NCBI RefSeq assembly: GCF_003459505.1
Contig: NZ_QRWD01000008.1
Coordinates: forward strand, 68,040-132,039
DNA: 64,000 nt
Source of the DNA: Collinsella sp. AF20-14LB
GTDB lineage: Bacteria > Actinomycetota > Coriobacteriia > Coriobacteriales > Coriobacteriaceae
Direction: 5' to 3'
The notes under the pieces are model-generated. The model was not told where the DNA came from. It worked only from the letters and a program-made list of their open reading frames with translations, and searched no databases. Shown here one piece after another: positions 1-6,940 of the stretch (its first letter is position 1; the number at the start of each line of letters is the position of its first letter). A program made the translations under genes and the position numbers.

Positions 1-2
1 GA

Positions 3-59
3 GAGAAGCGACCTAAAGATCGCCTTCGAGATTTTGAGCATATTCATCGCCAACCTTAA
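3..59 (+). CDS. Possible 3' end of a gene that starts before the window
   Basis: One plus-strand frame is open from the window edge to a TAA at 57-59 and is followed about 20 bases later by a terminator-like hairpin. This is the only reason to suspect a coding tail. Eighteen codons are too few to identify a family, and the short open frame could be chance. Confidence 0.25.
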   Translation, partial: EKRPKDRLRDFEHIHRQP

Positions 60-78
60 CCTCATCCAGTCGGAACAG

Positions 79-108
79 AAGGGCCGAACAAAATGCTCGG
101 CCCTTATT
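79..108 (+). terminator. Terminator-like hairpin before the DUF2975-like gene
   Basis: Nine-base arms AAGGGCCGA (79-87) and TCGGCCCTT (97-105) are perfectly complementary across a 9-base loop. The U-tract is short (TTATT), so termination may be weak. It separates whatever lies upstream from the membrane protein gene at 182. Confidence 0.5.
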
Positions 109-181
109 ACTTGCCGGCAAAGTCAATTTAACATAAACTGTTAAAAAGTAACCTGAGTTTTTAAATTCCTCGGAGGTTATT

Positions 182-694
182 ATGAGTTCCGACAATCGCA
201 CTCCCCGGCTTCATTCCTTCCGCATCGCATGTGCGATAGCCTCTGCGACCCTTTGCGCCACCGCCATCGCACAAGTGGCGTTCTCCTTAAAGCCAGCAAT
301 CGAAGTGCTCGACAACCCTGTAATTGCAGACTCCCCCGCGTATCCAGCCCTTGCGATCTCGACATTGGTCCCTGCCGTCATCGGTATCGCTACGACCATC
401 CTCAGCGCCGTTCTCGTGTGGACGATCAAGAGCGCAGACCCCTTCAAGAAAGGGTCTGCGACATGCTTGAAGGTGCTCGGCATTCTCTTCGTTGTTCAAG
501 CTGCCACCAGCCTCTACGCCGGCTCACTCAAAACCTCCGTTTCGATGTTTGGCGGCGAGGGGGCCGTCGGCGCCCAAGAGATCGCTTCATCATTCGATTG
601 GACCTCTCTGGTTCTCGGCATCGTCCTGTTCATGCTTTCCCAGCTCTTCTTATACGCCCGAGAGCTGTACCTCGACTCCGACGAGATTGCGTAA
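182..694 (+). CDS. DUF2975-like four-helix membrane protein
   Basis: This 170-residue protein has about four hydrophobic segments, near residues 13-33, 55-80, 95-115 and 135-158, and no catalytic motif. The size, the four-helix plan and the small Cro-like regulator following at once match the DUF2975/YozG pairs common in Firmicutes and Actinobacteria. The function of those pairs is unknown. A strong GGAGG sits 6 bases before the ATG at 182. The two genes are 9 bases apart and almost surely co-transcribed. The family is assigned from topology and context, not from an alignment. Confidence 0.6.
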   Translation: MSSDNRTPRLHSFRIACAIASATLCATAIAQVAFSLKPAIEVLDNPVIADSPAYPALAISTLVPAVIGIATTILSAVLVWTIKSADPFKKGSATCLKVLGILFVVQAATSLYAGSLKTSVSMFGGEGAVGAQEIASSFDWTSLVLGIVLFMLSQLFLYARELYLDSDEIA

Positions 695-703
695 GGAAAC
701 GCC

Positions 704-955
704 ATGCCCGTAATTGTTCGCCTCGACAAGATCATGGCCGAGCGAAAGATTTCCTCGAACGAACTTGCCGAAAGGATTGGAACCACGCCCGTGAACCTGT
801 CCCGTATTAAAAAAGGGCATATTCGCGGCATTCGCTTCAACACACTCGAGCAGCTATGCCTCGCCCTTCGTTGCCAACCCGGAGACCTTCTCGAAGTCAT
901 GAGCGAAGAGGATGCCCGAAAGGAGTTCGGACTCGATTGGTCCGCCGAGGATTAG
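704..955 (+). CDS. Small Cro/CI-type transcriptional regulator (YozG-like)
   Basis: This 83-residue protein is almost entirely one helix-turn-helix domain. The helices span about residues 14-62, and the recognition helix lies around TTPVNLSRIKKG. Members of this group are usually 65-80 residues long, carry no sensor domain and sit beside a DUF2975 membrane protein, as here. It probably regulates its own two-gene operon. Its TAG stop at 953-955 is followed, in the same frame and without a gap, by the truncated integrase, so a recombination junction lies at or just after its last codons. The C-terminus may therefore be native or created by that event. Confidence 0.75.
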   Translation: MPVIVRLDKIMAERKISSNELAERIGTTPVNLSRIKKGHIRGIRFNTLEQLCLALRCQPGDLLEVMSEEDARKEFGLDWSAED

Positions 956-1681
956 AGGGCGGTTGTACTCGCCCTGCACACGGGGATGCGAATCGGCGAG
1001 GTCTGCGGCCTTCGGTGGTGCGATGTGGATTTCGAGACGGGCCTGATCTCGATCAGACACTCGGTGGCGTACGCGAAGGGAATGGGTTCGTTCATCAAGG
1101 ACACCAAGACCCATGACGCCAGGGGTATCCCCATCGACCCGGTCGGCCTACTCCCCTTCCTGAAGGAGACCCACGAGATCGACTGCGGAAAGCTGCGCTT
1201 GCGCGGCCTTACCGGGGCGGTCGAGATCGGGGACTGCTACATCCTGTCGGAGCCGGGCGCGACCTTCGCGACGACAAGCTATATCCGCAGGGCGTTCAAG
1301 ACGTTCTCGGAGACCAACGGCCTCATGGGCACCAACGACGAGCTGATCACGCTCCACGGCCTTCGCCACACGTTCGCAACGCAGTGGATCCGCCAAGGCG
1401 GCGATATCAAGGCGCTCCAATCGATCCTCGGCCACAAGGACGCCATGGCGACGCTCAACGTCTACGCCGACATCGAGCCCATCTCCAAAATCCATAACAT
1501 GCTGCGCGCCACGCCGTGCCTTTGGCGCGGGCACCTCGGGCCGAGGGTCGATCCGGGTCCCATGTTCCAACAGAGGATCCAGGAGTCCATCGAGACGCTC
1601 CAGGCGTTCGGCTACGGCATCACCGAGCCGGACGACCGAAATATCGCCATACGCGACGTGAAGACGAACAGTTGGCTCTAG
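956..1681 (+). pseudogene. 5'-truncated tyrosine recombinase (integrase) remnant
   Basis: The frame encodes the catalytic half of a phage or conjugative-element integrase. The box I arginine lies in TGMRIGEVCGLRW, HGLRHTFAT carries the His-x-x-Arg pair, SILGHKD is the usual box, and the nucleophile tyrosine is in LNVYAD. The N-terminal arm-binding and core-binding domains, about 170 residues in intact relatives, are missing. Homology begins with AVVLALHTGM directly after the preceding regulator's stop, upstream of the first ATG at 986, and no ribosome binding site is visible. It is probably non-functional debris of an excised or rearranged element. A minimal catalytic fragment cannot be fully excluded. 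Confidence 0.8.
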
Positions 1682-2077
1682 CTCACCGAGTACGCGGCAG
1701 TGCTGGGCCCATCCCAACTGAGGTCACGGTGGTCCGATAGGGGCGCCGCCCGCGGCATGCGCCGCGGAGCGGTATCCCCTACCGAAGGGCGGGGATGCCC
1801 TCCGCTTCCAGTTCGGAATCAGCCGTCGGAGGCGTTCGGCTGACTGCGGGAACGGCCTGTCCGCTCAATGTGTTCGGCTGAGATCGGAAATCAACCCAAC
1901 ACGAGCCGGACACGCGCCAGACGGCTCTTCCCCGTACGGCCTTCCCCCTTACGCTCATGTTGCAGGCATGTAACACCGCAGCGAGCGCGCCTTTTTTGCG
2001 CCAGACAGGTACAATGATGAACACTGTACCGTAGCGGAGCGCCCCGCGCGCGCCGCAATCACGCGAAAGGGTTTCCC
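1682..2077. other. Intergenic region between the integrase remnant and the ACT gene
   Basis: I see no convincing gene here. The first part is GC-rich with short palindromes such as CCGCGGCATGCGCCGCGG near 1750. Near the right end a 6-base inverted repeat, GGTACA (2008-2013) and TGTACC (2025-2030), overlaps a possible -10 box TACAAT (2010-2015). No good -35 can be paired with it at normal spacing. This may be the promoter and operator of the ACT/citrate synthase genes. Confidence 0.35.
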
Positions 2078-2365
2078 ATGGCCGAGATCTCGTCCTCCCG
2101 TATCGTCATCACCGTCCTTGGCAAGAACCGCCCCGGCATCGTCGCCGGCGTCACCCGTGTCCTAGGCGAGGCCAACGTCGACATCCGCGACATCACGCAG
2201 TCCATTATCGAGGACATCTTCACCATGACCATGCTGGCCGATACCGCCGAGTCCAAGCTCGACTTCGCCGAGCTGCAGAAGGCGCTGGCCGAGGCCGGCG
2301 AGCTTTCGGGCGTCAACGTGTCCATCCAGCGCGAGGACGTCTTCAACTTTATGTACCGCCTGTAG
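2078..2365 (+). CDS. ACT-domain protein, UPF0237 family
   Basis: This 95-residue protein is a single ACT domain. It opens with VITVLGKNRPGIVAGVTRVL, in which the beta-strand and the Gly-Ile-Val turn that binds small ligands are recognisable. A second half follows with the VNVSIQREDVF strand. UPF0237 proteins are stand-alone ACT domains presumed to sense amino acids, but their targets are unknown. The ATG is chosen because the protein then starts just before the first strand; the Shine-Dalgarno is modest. Citrate synthase follows 77 bases later on the same strand, so glutamate-family amino acid supply is a plausible theme, by inference only. Confidence 0.85.
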   Translation: MAEISSSRIVITVLGKNRPGIVAGVTRVLGEANVDIRDITQSIIEDIFTMTMLADTAESKLDFAELQKALAEAGELSGVNVSIQREDVFNFMYRL

Positions 2366-2442
2366 CGAGCAAGCCGCTGGGGATAGCCTGACGCGCGCAT
2401 GCCCATGCAAGTCACCCCGATGCGGCCCGGAGAGGAGCGCGC

Positions 2443-3861
2443 ATGGCCTACGACGCCAAGAAAATCTATTACCGCTTCGATGACCACTTGAGCCGCCTGG
2501 TTCTGGATTACGAAGCAAGCCGCCAGATTTCGCCTGAGAGCGAAAGCCTCTACCACGGCCTGCCGACCGACCCTTATGACGAGGGCCTGTTTGTTGAGCA
2601 CAATGTCAAGCGCGGCCTGCGCAATGCCGACGGCTCGGGCGTGGTCGCGGGCCTCACTCGCATCTCGGATGTGCACGGCTACAACAAGGTCGACGGAAAG
2701 GTCGTGCCCGATCAGGGCAAGCTCACGCTTCGCGGCTACAGCATCGAGGATCTGGTCAACAATGCCCAGGCCGAGAATCGCTACGGCTACGAGGAAGTCG
2801 CCTATCTGCTTATCACGGGTTCGCTGCCCAACAAGGAAGAGCTCGACGGCTTTTGCGAGCGCCTGGGCGCCTTTAGACATCTGAGCGACGAGTACGTCAA
2901 AGAGTTCCCTATGACCACGGTGTCGTCGAGCATCATGAACGTGCTCCAGCGCGCCGTGCTGCTGCTCTACGCCTTCGATGCCGAACCAGACGTGATCACG
3001 CCCGAGCATGAGATCGACGTGGCTATTTCCATGCTCGCACGTCTCCCGCGCATCGCCGCCTTCGCACACATGGCCTCGATCGCCAAGCTTCGCGGCTCCG
3101 AGGTTCACGTGCCGCACCCCACGCCCGGCCTCTCCACCGCCGAGACCATCCTGCAGGTGTTGCGCGGCGGCATGGCATTCAACCGCGACGAAGCCATGCT
3201 GCTCGACGTGATGCTCATGCTGCATGCAGAGCACGGCGGCGGCAACAACTCCACGTTTGCCTGCCGCGTGCTGTCCTCCTCGGCCACCGACCCGTATTCC
3301 GCCTACGCCGCGGCCATCGGCTCGCTCAAGGGCCCGCGCCACGGCGGCGCCAACGCCAAGGTCGTGTCCATGCACGAGGACATCCGTGCGCATGTCTCCA
3401 ATTGGGAGGACGAGGACGAGGTCGCGGCCTACCTGGGCAAGATCCTCGACAAGCAGGCCTTCGACGGCACCGGCCTCATCTACGGCATGGGCCACGCCGT
3501 CTATACGCTGAGCGACCCGCGCGCCGAGGTCTGCCGCCGTTACGCGCGCTCGCTTGCCGCCAAGAAGGACTTGGGCGAGGAGTTCGCGCTCATCGAGCGC
3601 ATCGAGCGCCTGGCCCCGCAGGTGATGCGCGACCACGGCATGACCAAGCCCATCTGCGCCAACATCGACCTGTACACGGGCTTTATTTACAAAATGCTCG
3701 GCGTGCCCGAGACGCTCTTTACGCCACTGTTCGCCGTCGCACGCATGGCAGGCTGGTCGGCACACCGCATGGAAGAGCTCTTCTGCGCGCATCGCATCAT
3801 CCGTCCGGCCTACCGCCCGGTTATCGAGCAACTGGAATACAAACCGCTCGCCGACCGCTAA
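2443..3861 (+). CDS. gltA: Citrate synthase
   Basis: It condenses oxaloacetate and acetyl-CoA to citrate, the entry to the oxidative branch that makes 2-oxoglutarate and glutamate in anaerobes. Three catalytic regions are visible: HAEHGGGNNSTF near residue 260, GMGHAVYTLSDPRA near 348 and the aspartate in NIDLYTGFIYK near 406. At 472 residues it is longer than the common 430-residue enzyme because of an N-terminal extension of about 60 residues, a layout also seen in other clostridial and coriobacterial citrate synthases. GGAGAGGAGC lies before the ATG. A strong hairpin terminator follows. A 2-methylcitrate synthase activity cannot be excluded from sequence. Confidence 0.92.
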   Translation: MAYDAKKIYYRFDDHLSRLVLDYEASRQISPESESLYHGLPTDPYDEGLFVEHNVKRGLRNADGSGVVAGLTRISDVHGYNKVDGKVVPDQGKLTLRGYSIEDLVNNAQAENRYGYEEVAYLLITGSLPNKEELDGFCERLGAFRHLSDEYVKEFPMTTVSSSIMNVLQRAVLLLYAFDAEPDVITPEHEIDVAISMLARLPRIAAFAHMASIAKLRGSEVHVPHPTPGLSTAETILQVLRGGMAFNRDEAMLLDVMLMLHAEHGGGNNSTFACRVLSSSATDPYSAYAAAIGSLKGPRHGGANAKVVSMHEDIRAHVSNWEDEDEVAAYLGKILDKQAFDGTGLIYGMGHAVYTLSDPRAEVCRRYARSLAAKKDLGEEFALIERIERLAPQVMRDHGMTKPICANIDLYTGFIYKMLGVPETLFTPLFAVARMAGWSAHRMEELFCAHRIIRPAYRPVIEQLEYKPLADR

Positions 3862-3884
3862 CGCGCGGGCCTCTATAACTCTTG

Positions 3885-3923
3885 AGCGTGGCCAGGGCAC
3901 CGCAGCCCTCGGCCACGCTTTTT
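3885..3923 (+). terminator. Intrinsic terminator after citrate synthase
   Basis: The arms AGCGTGGCC and GGCCACGCT flank a loop that can pair further through AGGGC/GCCCT, and TTTTT follows. It ends the ACT-gltA unit about 25 bases after the stop codon. Confidence 0.85.
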
Positions 3924-3948
3924 ATGCCAGTGGAAAGGACTGCAACAG

Positions 3949-4791
3949 ATGATTGTGTTTTCCGATATGGACGGGACACTGCTGACAAGCGATAAGCAGA
4001 TGAGCGATGCCACCTGGGCGATGCTCGACGAGCTCGCACGCCGCGGCATTGAGTTTGTGCCCTGCACCGGGCGTCCGCTTTCGGGCGTCTTTGAGCCGAT
4101 CCTCGCCCACCCCGCCGTACACTATGCGGTCTGCGCCAATGGCGCCAGCGTCTGGCAGCTCGACGGCGACGCGCCCGCGTGCGCCTCGCGCGCCACCTGC
4201 ATTTTGAGCCACCCGCTTGACCGCGACCTCGCCCACCGCATTCACCGCATTTCTGCCGACCACGACGTCACCTTCGATATCTTTGCCGACGGGCAGTGCT
4301 TTCTCCCCCGCGCCCTCTATGAGCGCCTAGACGAGTTCTGCGGTGGGGATCCTCACATCGCGGCTTCGCTCAGGCGCACGCGTACGCCGATCGACATCGA
4401 CGCCGACGCCCAGATCGATAAGGTAGAAACCCTGGAGCGCATCGCGATGTACTGGCACGACCCCGCCGACCGCGACGCCATCGCCGCAGCGCTCAGCACG
4501 CTCCCAGGCATCGAGATCACGCGCTCGTACTCCATGAATATCGAGGTTATGGGCGAGGGCGCCACCAAGGGAACAGCCTTGACGTGGCTGTGCGAGCATC
4601 TGGGCGAGCCCCTTGCCGACGCTTGGGCCTTCGGCGACAACATCAACGATATCCCCATGCTGCAGGCAGCGGGTCACGGCATGGCCATGCTCAACGCCGA
4701 ACCCGAGGACCGCGAGGCCGCCGACGCCGTGACCGAGTACGACAATGACCACGACGGCGTCGCCCGCACCATCATGGCCGCCCTCGCCTAG
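3949..4791 (+). CDS. HAD-superfamily Cof-type sugar/phosphate phosphatase
   Basis: This 280-residue HAD hydrolase has the nucleophile motif FSDMDGTLL at residues 4-12, a central C2-type cap, a conserved lysine region (GEGATKGTAL, about residue 204) and the Mg-binding loop AFGDNINDIPML (about 226). Cof-type enzymes dephosphorylate sugar phosphates, FMN or pyridoxal phosphate with broad overlap, so the substrate cannot be named. GGAAAGG lies about 11 bases before the ATG. The gene converges on a second HAD gene at 4935-5729, and the space between holds repeat sequences. Confidence 0.85.
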   Translation: MIVFSDMDGTLLTSDKQMSDATWAMLDELARRGIEFVPCTGRPLSGVFEPILAHPAVHYAVCANGASVWQLDGDAPACASRATCILSHPLDRDLAHRIHRISADHDVTFDIFADGQCFLPRALYERLDEFCGGDPHIAASLRRTRTPIDIDADAQIDKVETLERIAMYWHDPADRDAIAAALSTLPGIEITRSYSMNIEVMGEGATKGTALTWLCEHLGEPLADAWAFGDNINDIPMLQAAGHGMAMLNAEPEDREAADAVTEYDNDHDGVARTIMAALA

Positions 4792-4800
4792 CCACATCCG

Positions 4801-4844
4801 GCAGTTAGGGACGTTCCTATTCTGCCGGCACCCTGGGACACTCC
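4801..4844 (-). repeat. Dispersed intergenic repeat, TGCCGGCA/GGAACGTCCC type, copy 1
   Basis: Read on the minus strand, this 44-base block contains GGAGTGTCCCA, TGCCGGCA and AGGAACGTCCC in order. It aligns without gaps to 18502-18545 at about 36 of 44 positions. A looser third copy lies at 16230-16277. All three sit in intergenic space. Confidence 0.6.
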
Positions 4845-4856
4845 TTGGCGATGGTC

Positions 4857-4882
4857 ATCGGGGACGTTCTTAAACGACTAGT
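4857..4882 (-). repeat. 26-bp ACTAGT repeat, copy 1 (inverted relative to the others)
   Basis: The reverse complement begins ACTAGTCGTTTAAGAACG and continues CCCCGAT. It is identical over all 26 bases to 5910-5935, so the HAD gene between them is framed by a perfect inverted repeat about 1 kb apart. A third copy with one change is at 16488-16513. Confidence 0.8.
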
Positions 4883-4934
4883 CGCTGGGAGCAGTCTTTA
4901 CGAATAGCCGCAAGGACTGTCCCCAGGTGCCAGA

Positions 4935-5729
4935 CTAGGAAAGGCTGTCCAGCACGCGGCGCAATTCCTGTTGAACGGCGTGATCGCGGTTACAGCCGAT
5001 GACGCGGTCGGCGACCGCCTTGAGCGCTGGACGCGCGTTTTGCATGGCGCAGCCCGTGCCCACAAAGCGAATGATCTCGTAGTCGTTCATCGAGTCGCCA
5101 AACGCCATGACCTCTTCGCGCTCAACGCCATAATGCTCCATGAGCTGTTCGATACCCGAAGCCTTGGACACACCCGGCTGCATGGCGTCGATCCACGCGT
5201 TGCCCGAAGGCGCGAAGGAGAACAGGCCACCAAGCTCGCGCTGCAGCACGTAGGCATTGTCCATCACGTTGCCGTCATCGCAGATAATCGAGGCCTTGAT
5301 GATGTTCACATGTGGGTCGGGCAAGCCCCAAATGCGCTCGGCATTGGGCAGGTCCTTGTCGATCTCACGGACGAATTTATCCTCGTCGTCGAGCAAGAAG
5401 GACTTGGTGCGATCGAAGAGCGCCAGATGCATGTTGGGGAACATCTTGACCGTGCGCGCGAGTTTGCGAATCGCAAGATGCGAGTAGACTTCACGGTCGA
5501 CCTCGACGCCGTCCGCATAGACCTGGGCGCCGTTGGCCGCGACAAAATCCATCTTGTCGACCACGGGCGCAAAGAACTCGCATAGGCGGTCGTAGCGGCG
5601 GCCCGACGACGCGGCAAAATGCACACCGCGCTCGCGCAGGGCGACAATCAGCTCATAGGTCTCGGGCGGGACCTGGCTGTTCTCGTCGAGCAGCGTACCG
5701 TCCATATCCGAAGCAATCAGTTTAATCAT
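4935..5729 (-). CDS. HAD-superfamily Cof-type phosphatase with structured leader
   Basis: A 264-residue Cof-type HAD phosphatase begins MIKLIASDMDGTLLDE. The DxD nucleophile motif is at residues 8-10, and the Mg-binding loop AFGDSMNDYEI lies in the C-terminal third. I chose the ATG at 5727-5729 because AAAGGAGC stands 6 bases upstream and the HAD fold starts at once; an open frame extends further 5' but adds no domain. The substrate is unknown. The leader at 5730-5946 can fold so that the Shine-Dalgarno is paired, and a diverged copy of the same leader with the first codons of a second HAD gene is at 16266-16512. The gene is framed by perfect 26-bp inverted repeats. Confidence 0.88.
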   Translation of the reverse strand: MIKLIASDMDGTLLDENSQVPPETYELIVALRERGVHFAASSGRRYDRLCEFFAPVVDKMDFVAANGAQVYADGVEVDREVYSHLAIRKLARTVKMFPNMHLALFDRTKSFLLDDEDKFVREIDKDLPNAERIWGLPDPHVNIIKASIICDDGNVMDNAYVLQRELGGLFSFAPSGNAWIDAMQPGVSKASGIEQLMEHYGVEREEVMAFGDSMNDYEIIRFVGTGCAMQNARPALKAVADRVIGCNRDHAVQQELRRVLDSLS

Positions 5730-5946
5730 GAAAAAGCTCCTTTCGGGCTTGATGGAATCAGACATATATCCAAACCCACCGTACCCAAAAGGAGCTCGTC
5801 CAAGCCTGGGACAGCAAAAGGATTACCGGAAGCTGGCACGGGGCTCACATGCGTGGCCCAGGCAAGCGTGCCTGCATCACGAGCAATCAGCCAAAGAGTG
5901 TCCCGGGCAACTAGTCGTTTAAGAACGTCCCCGATGACTAGTCTCG
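5730..5946 (-). promoter_or_regulatory. Leader of the HAD gene with Shine-Dalgarno-masking hairpin
   Basis: In the minus-strand transcript, GCTCCTTTTGGG (5' arm, near 5782-5793) can pair for 12 bp with CCCGAAAGGAGC (3' arm, near 5736-5747). The 3' arm contains the Shine-Dalgarno of the HAD gene. A short inner stem lies in the loop. The copy at 16323-16512 keeps all 12 pairs: one position changes from U-A to C-G, and other changes exchange Watson-Crick and wobble pairs. Two sequences only, but the pattern fits a conserved RNA that controls translation. The ligand or trigger is unknown. Confidence 0.55.
5910..5935 (+). repeat. 26-bp ACTAGT repeat, copy 2
   Basis: It begins ACTAGTCGTTTAAGAACG and ends CCCCGAT, followed by GACTAGTC. 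It is a perfect inverted match to 4857-4882 and a direct match (25 of 26) to 16488-16513. It lies at the 5' end of the HAD leader, so it may belong to the promoter or leader of that gene family. Confidence 0.8.
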
Positions 5947-6032
5947 CGGTGAATTCTCGCGTCGCGTCACAAAGGCAGGAAAAGGACGCCCCCTCTAAGG
6001 AAGCGCCCCGGGTTTGAATTCAAAAGGGCTGC

Positions 6033-6287
6033 CTACTTGCGTTTCCAGAGATCGGCATCACTAGTGGGCATGTCGCCATCCTCGAACTCGCCCAGATAGG
6101 TGTAGTGGTGGTAGCGCTCCCCGTCGTACTCATAGCCCGTATAGTCGTAGCCCCTTTGGGTGACGCCTTGGTAGGGTTTGAACTCGGCCTCCGCCTCTTC
6201 CTTGGTGTAATCGTCGGCATCGAACCAAATGCCCTCGGTCTTATCGTTGCCCCAACCGAGCTTCTTAGCCTTGAAAACATGCCTCAT
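6033..6287 (-). CDS. Small acidic protein of mobile-element type, unknown function
   Basis: This 84-residue protein begins MRHVFKAKKLGWGND and is rich in Tyr, Asp and Glu (for example YEYDGERYHHYTYLGEFEDG). No family is recognised. The ATG at 6285-6287 has an excellent GGAGGAG 8 bases upstream, although the reading frame stays open through recombinase and polymerase debris further 5'. It lies at the left end of the accessory island, downstream of a decayed phage-type replication module. Proteins of this size and composition are common in such modules. Confidence 0.6.
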   Translation of the reverse strand: MRHVFKAKKLGWGNDKTEGIWFDADDYTKEEAEAEFKPYQGVTQRGYDYTGYEYDGERYHHYTYLGEFEDGDMPTSDADLWKRK

Positions 6288-6355
6288 AGTGTTCGCTCCT
6301 CCATCAACGGCGACCCTCAACAGGCTAATTGTACCTTGAGAATTCCTTGAACAAT

Positions 6356-6545
6356 TCAGTCGAGCACGGCATGGGGGCACAGTTCCCCTGACGGAGCAGG
6401 CGCTCCCGCGCTGCTTCTTCGAGCCGCGGCTCCAGAACTCCTGTTGGCTGCGCTCCCTACGACGGCGGTTGTGCAGTAACTCACATCGCAGTGCGGACAC
6501 TTGACCTTGCCGATGAAGCAGCAGGTGTTGAGCGACTTGTTGGCG
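6356..6545 (-). pseudogene. Frameshifted zinc-ribbon fragment of a large serine recombinase
   Basis: On the minus strand one frame reads LNTCCFIGKVKCPHCDVSY (about 6533-6481). The neighbouring frame then reads QEFWSRGSKKQRGSAC and SVRGTVP (about 6450-6375). Placed end to end these match the pattern of the recombinase zinc beta-ribbon domain of large serine recombinases: CxxC, an aromatic before a KKxRGSxC stretch, then a final short motif. A frameshift separates the halves, and the catalytic and recombinase domains are absent. The assignment is by motif pattern, not alignment. It suggests that the original integrase of a mobile element was lost here. Confidence 0.5.
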
Positions 6546-6566
6546 AGCGCCCCAGCTCGCTTCAGC

Positions 6567-6680
6567 GCTGCAGGCGAGCAGCAGCACCTCGAAGTCGGGG
6601 TCTTCGGCGTAGCGGTAGGCACCGCATTTGGCGAGGTCTGCGCCGGAGTAGGCCTCTATGTCCATCATCAGCGTCTTCAT
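6567..6680 (-). pseudogene. N-terminal fragment of a phage-type DNA polymerase A
   Basis: The ATG at 6680 opens a frame whose first 38 or so residues, MKTLMMDIEAYSGADLAKC then GAYRYAEDPDFEVLLLACS, are typical of the exonuclease-domain start of phage and integrative-element family A DNA polymerases. The metal-binding Asp and Glu of DIE are visible. Homology then stops and the frame runs into the recombinase fragment, so more than 600 residues are missing. The gene lies just downstream of the DUF2815 gene, which is its usual position in phage replication modules. It is the broken end of that module. Confidence 0.65.
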
Positions 6681-6738
6681 GCGCGCTCCAAACGAAGAGG
6701 AGCGGCGGCTCCTTGGTCGCCGCCGCCCCGTGGGCTCC

Positions 6739-6924
6739 CTACTTGCCGAGCGCCCTCATGCGCTCGGCGTGGTACTCCTCGTCGCGGTTAGCCGCAGCCT
6801 CGCGACGCTTCTCTTCCCTGTGGTCGCGCACGATGGTCTGCACGCCGATGACCGTCCAGGTCAGCACGGACAGGCAGTAGCAGCCGAACAGCACGTCGAG
6901 GATAATGGTCGTGATCGCCTCCAT
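6739..6924 (-). CDS. Small membrane protein of the phage-like module
   Basis: This 61-residue protein has one transmembrane helix (about residues 3-25, ending near LTWTVIGVQTIV) followed by a strongly charged tail (RDHREEKRREAAANRDEEY). The ATG at 6922-6924 is preferred over a GTG three codons earlier because AGGGGAGG is then correctly spaced. No family is recognised. It sits between the DUF2815 protein and the truncated polymerase. Confidence 0.55.
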   Translation of the reverse strand: MEAITTIILDVLFGCYCLSVLTWTVIGVQTIVRDHREEKRREAAANRDEEYHAERMRALGK

Positions 6925-6940
6925 GTCCTTCACCTCCCCT

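Noticed and set aside
13..201. Minus-strand open frame of 62 codons at the window start
   Set aside because: It reads straight through a perfect 9-bp terminator-like hairpin and overlaps the ribosome binding site and start of the DUF2975-like gene. No family is recognisable.
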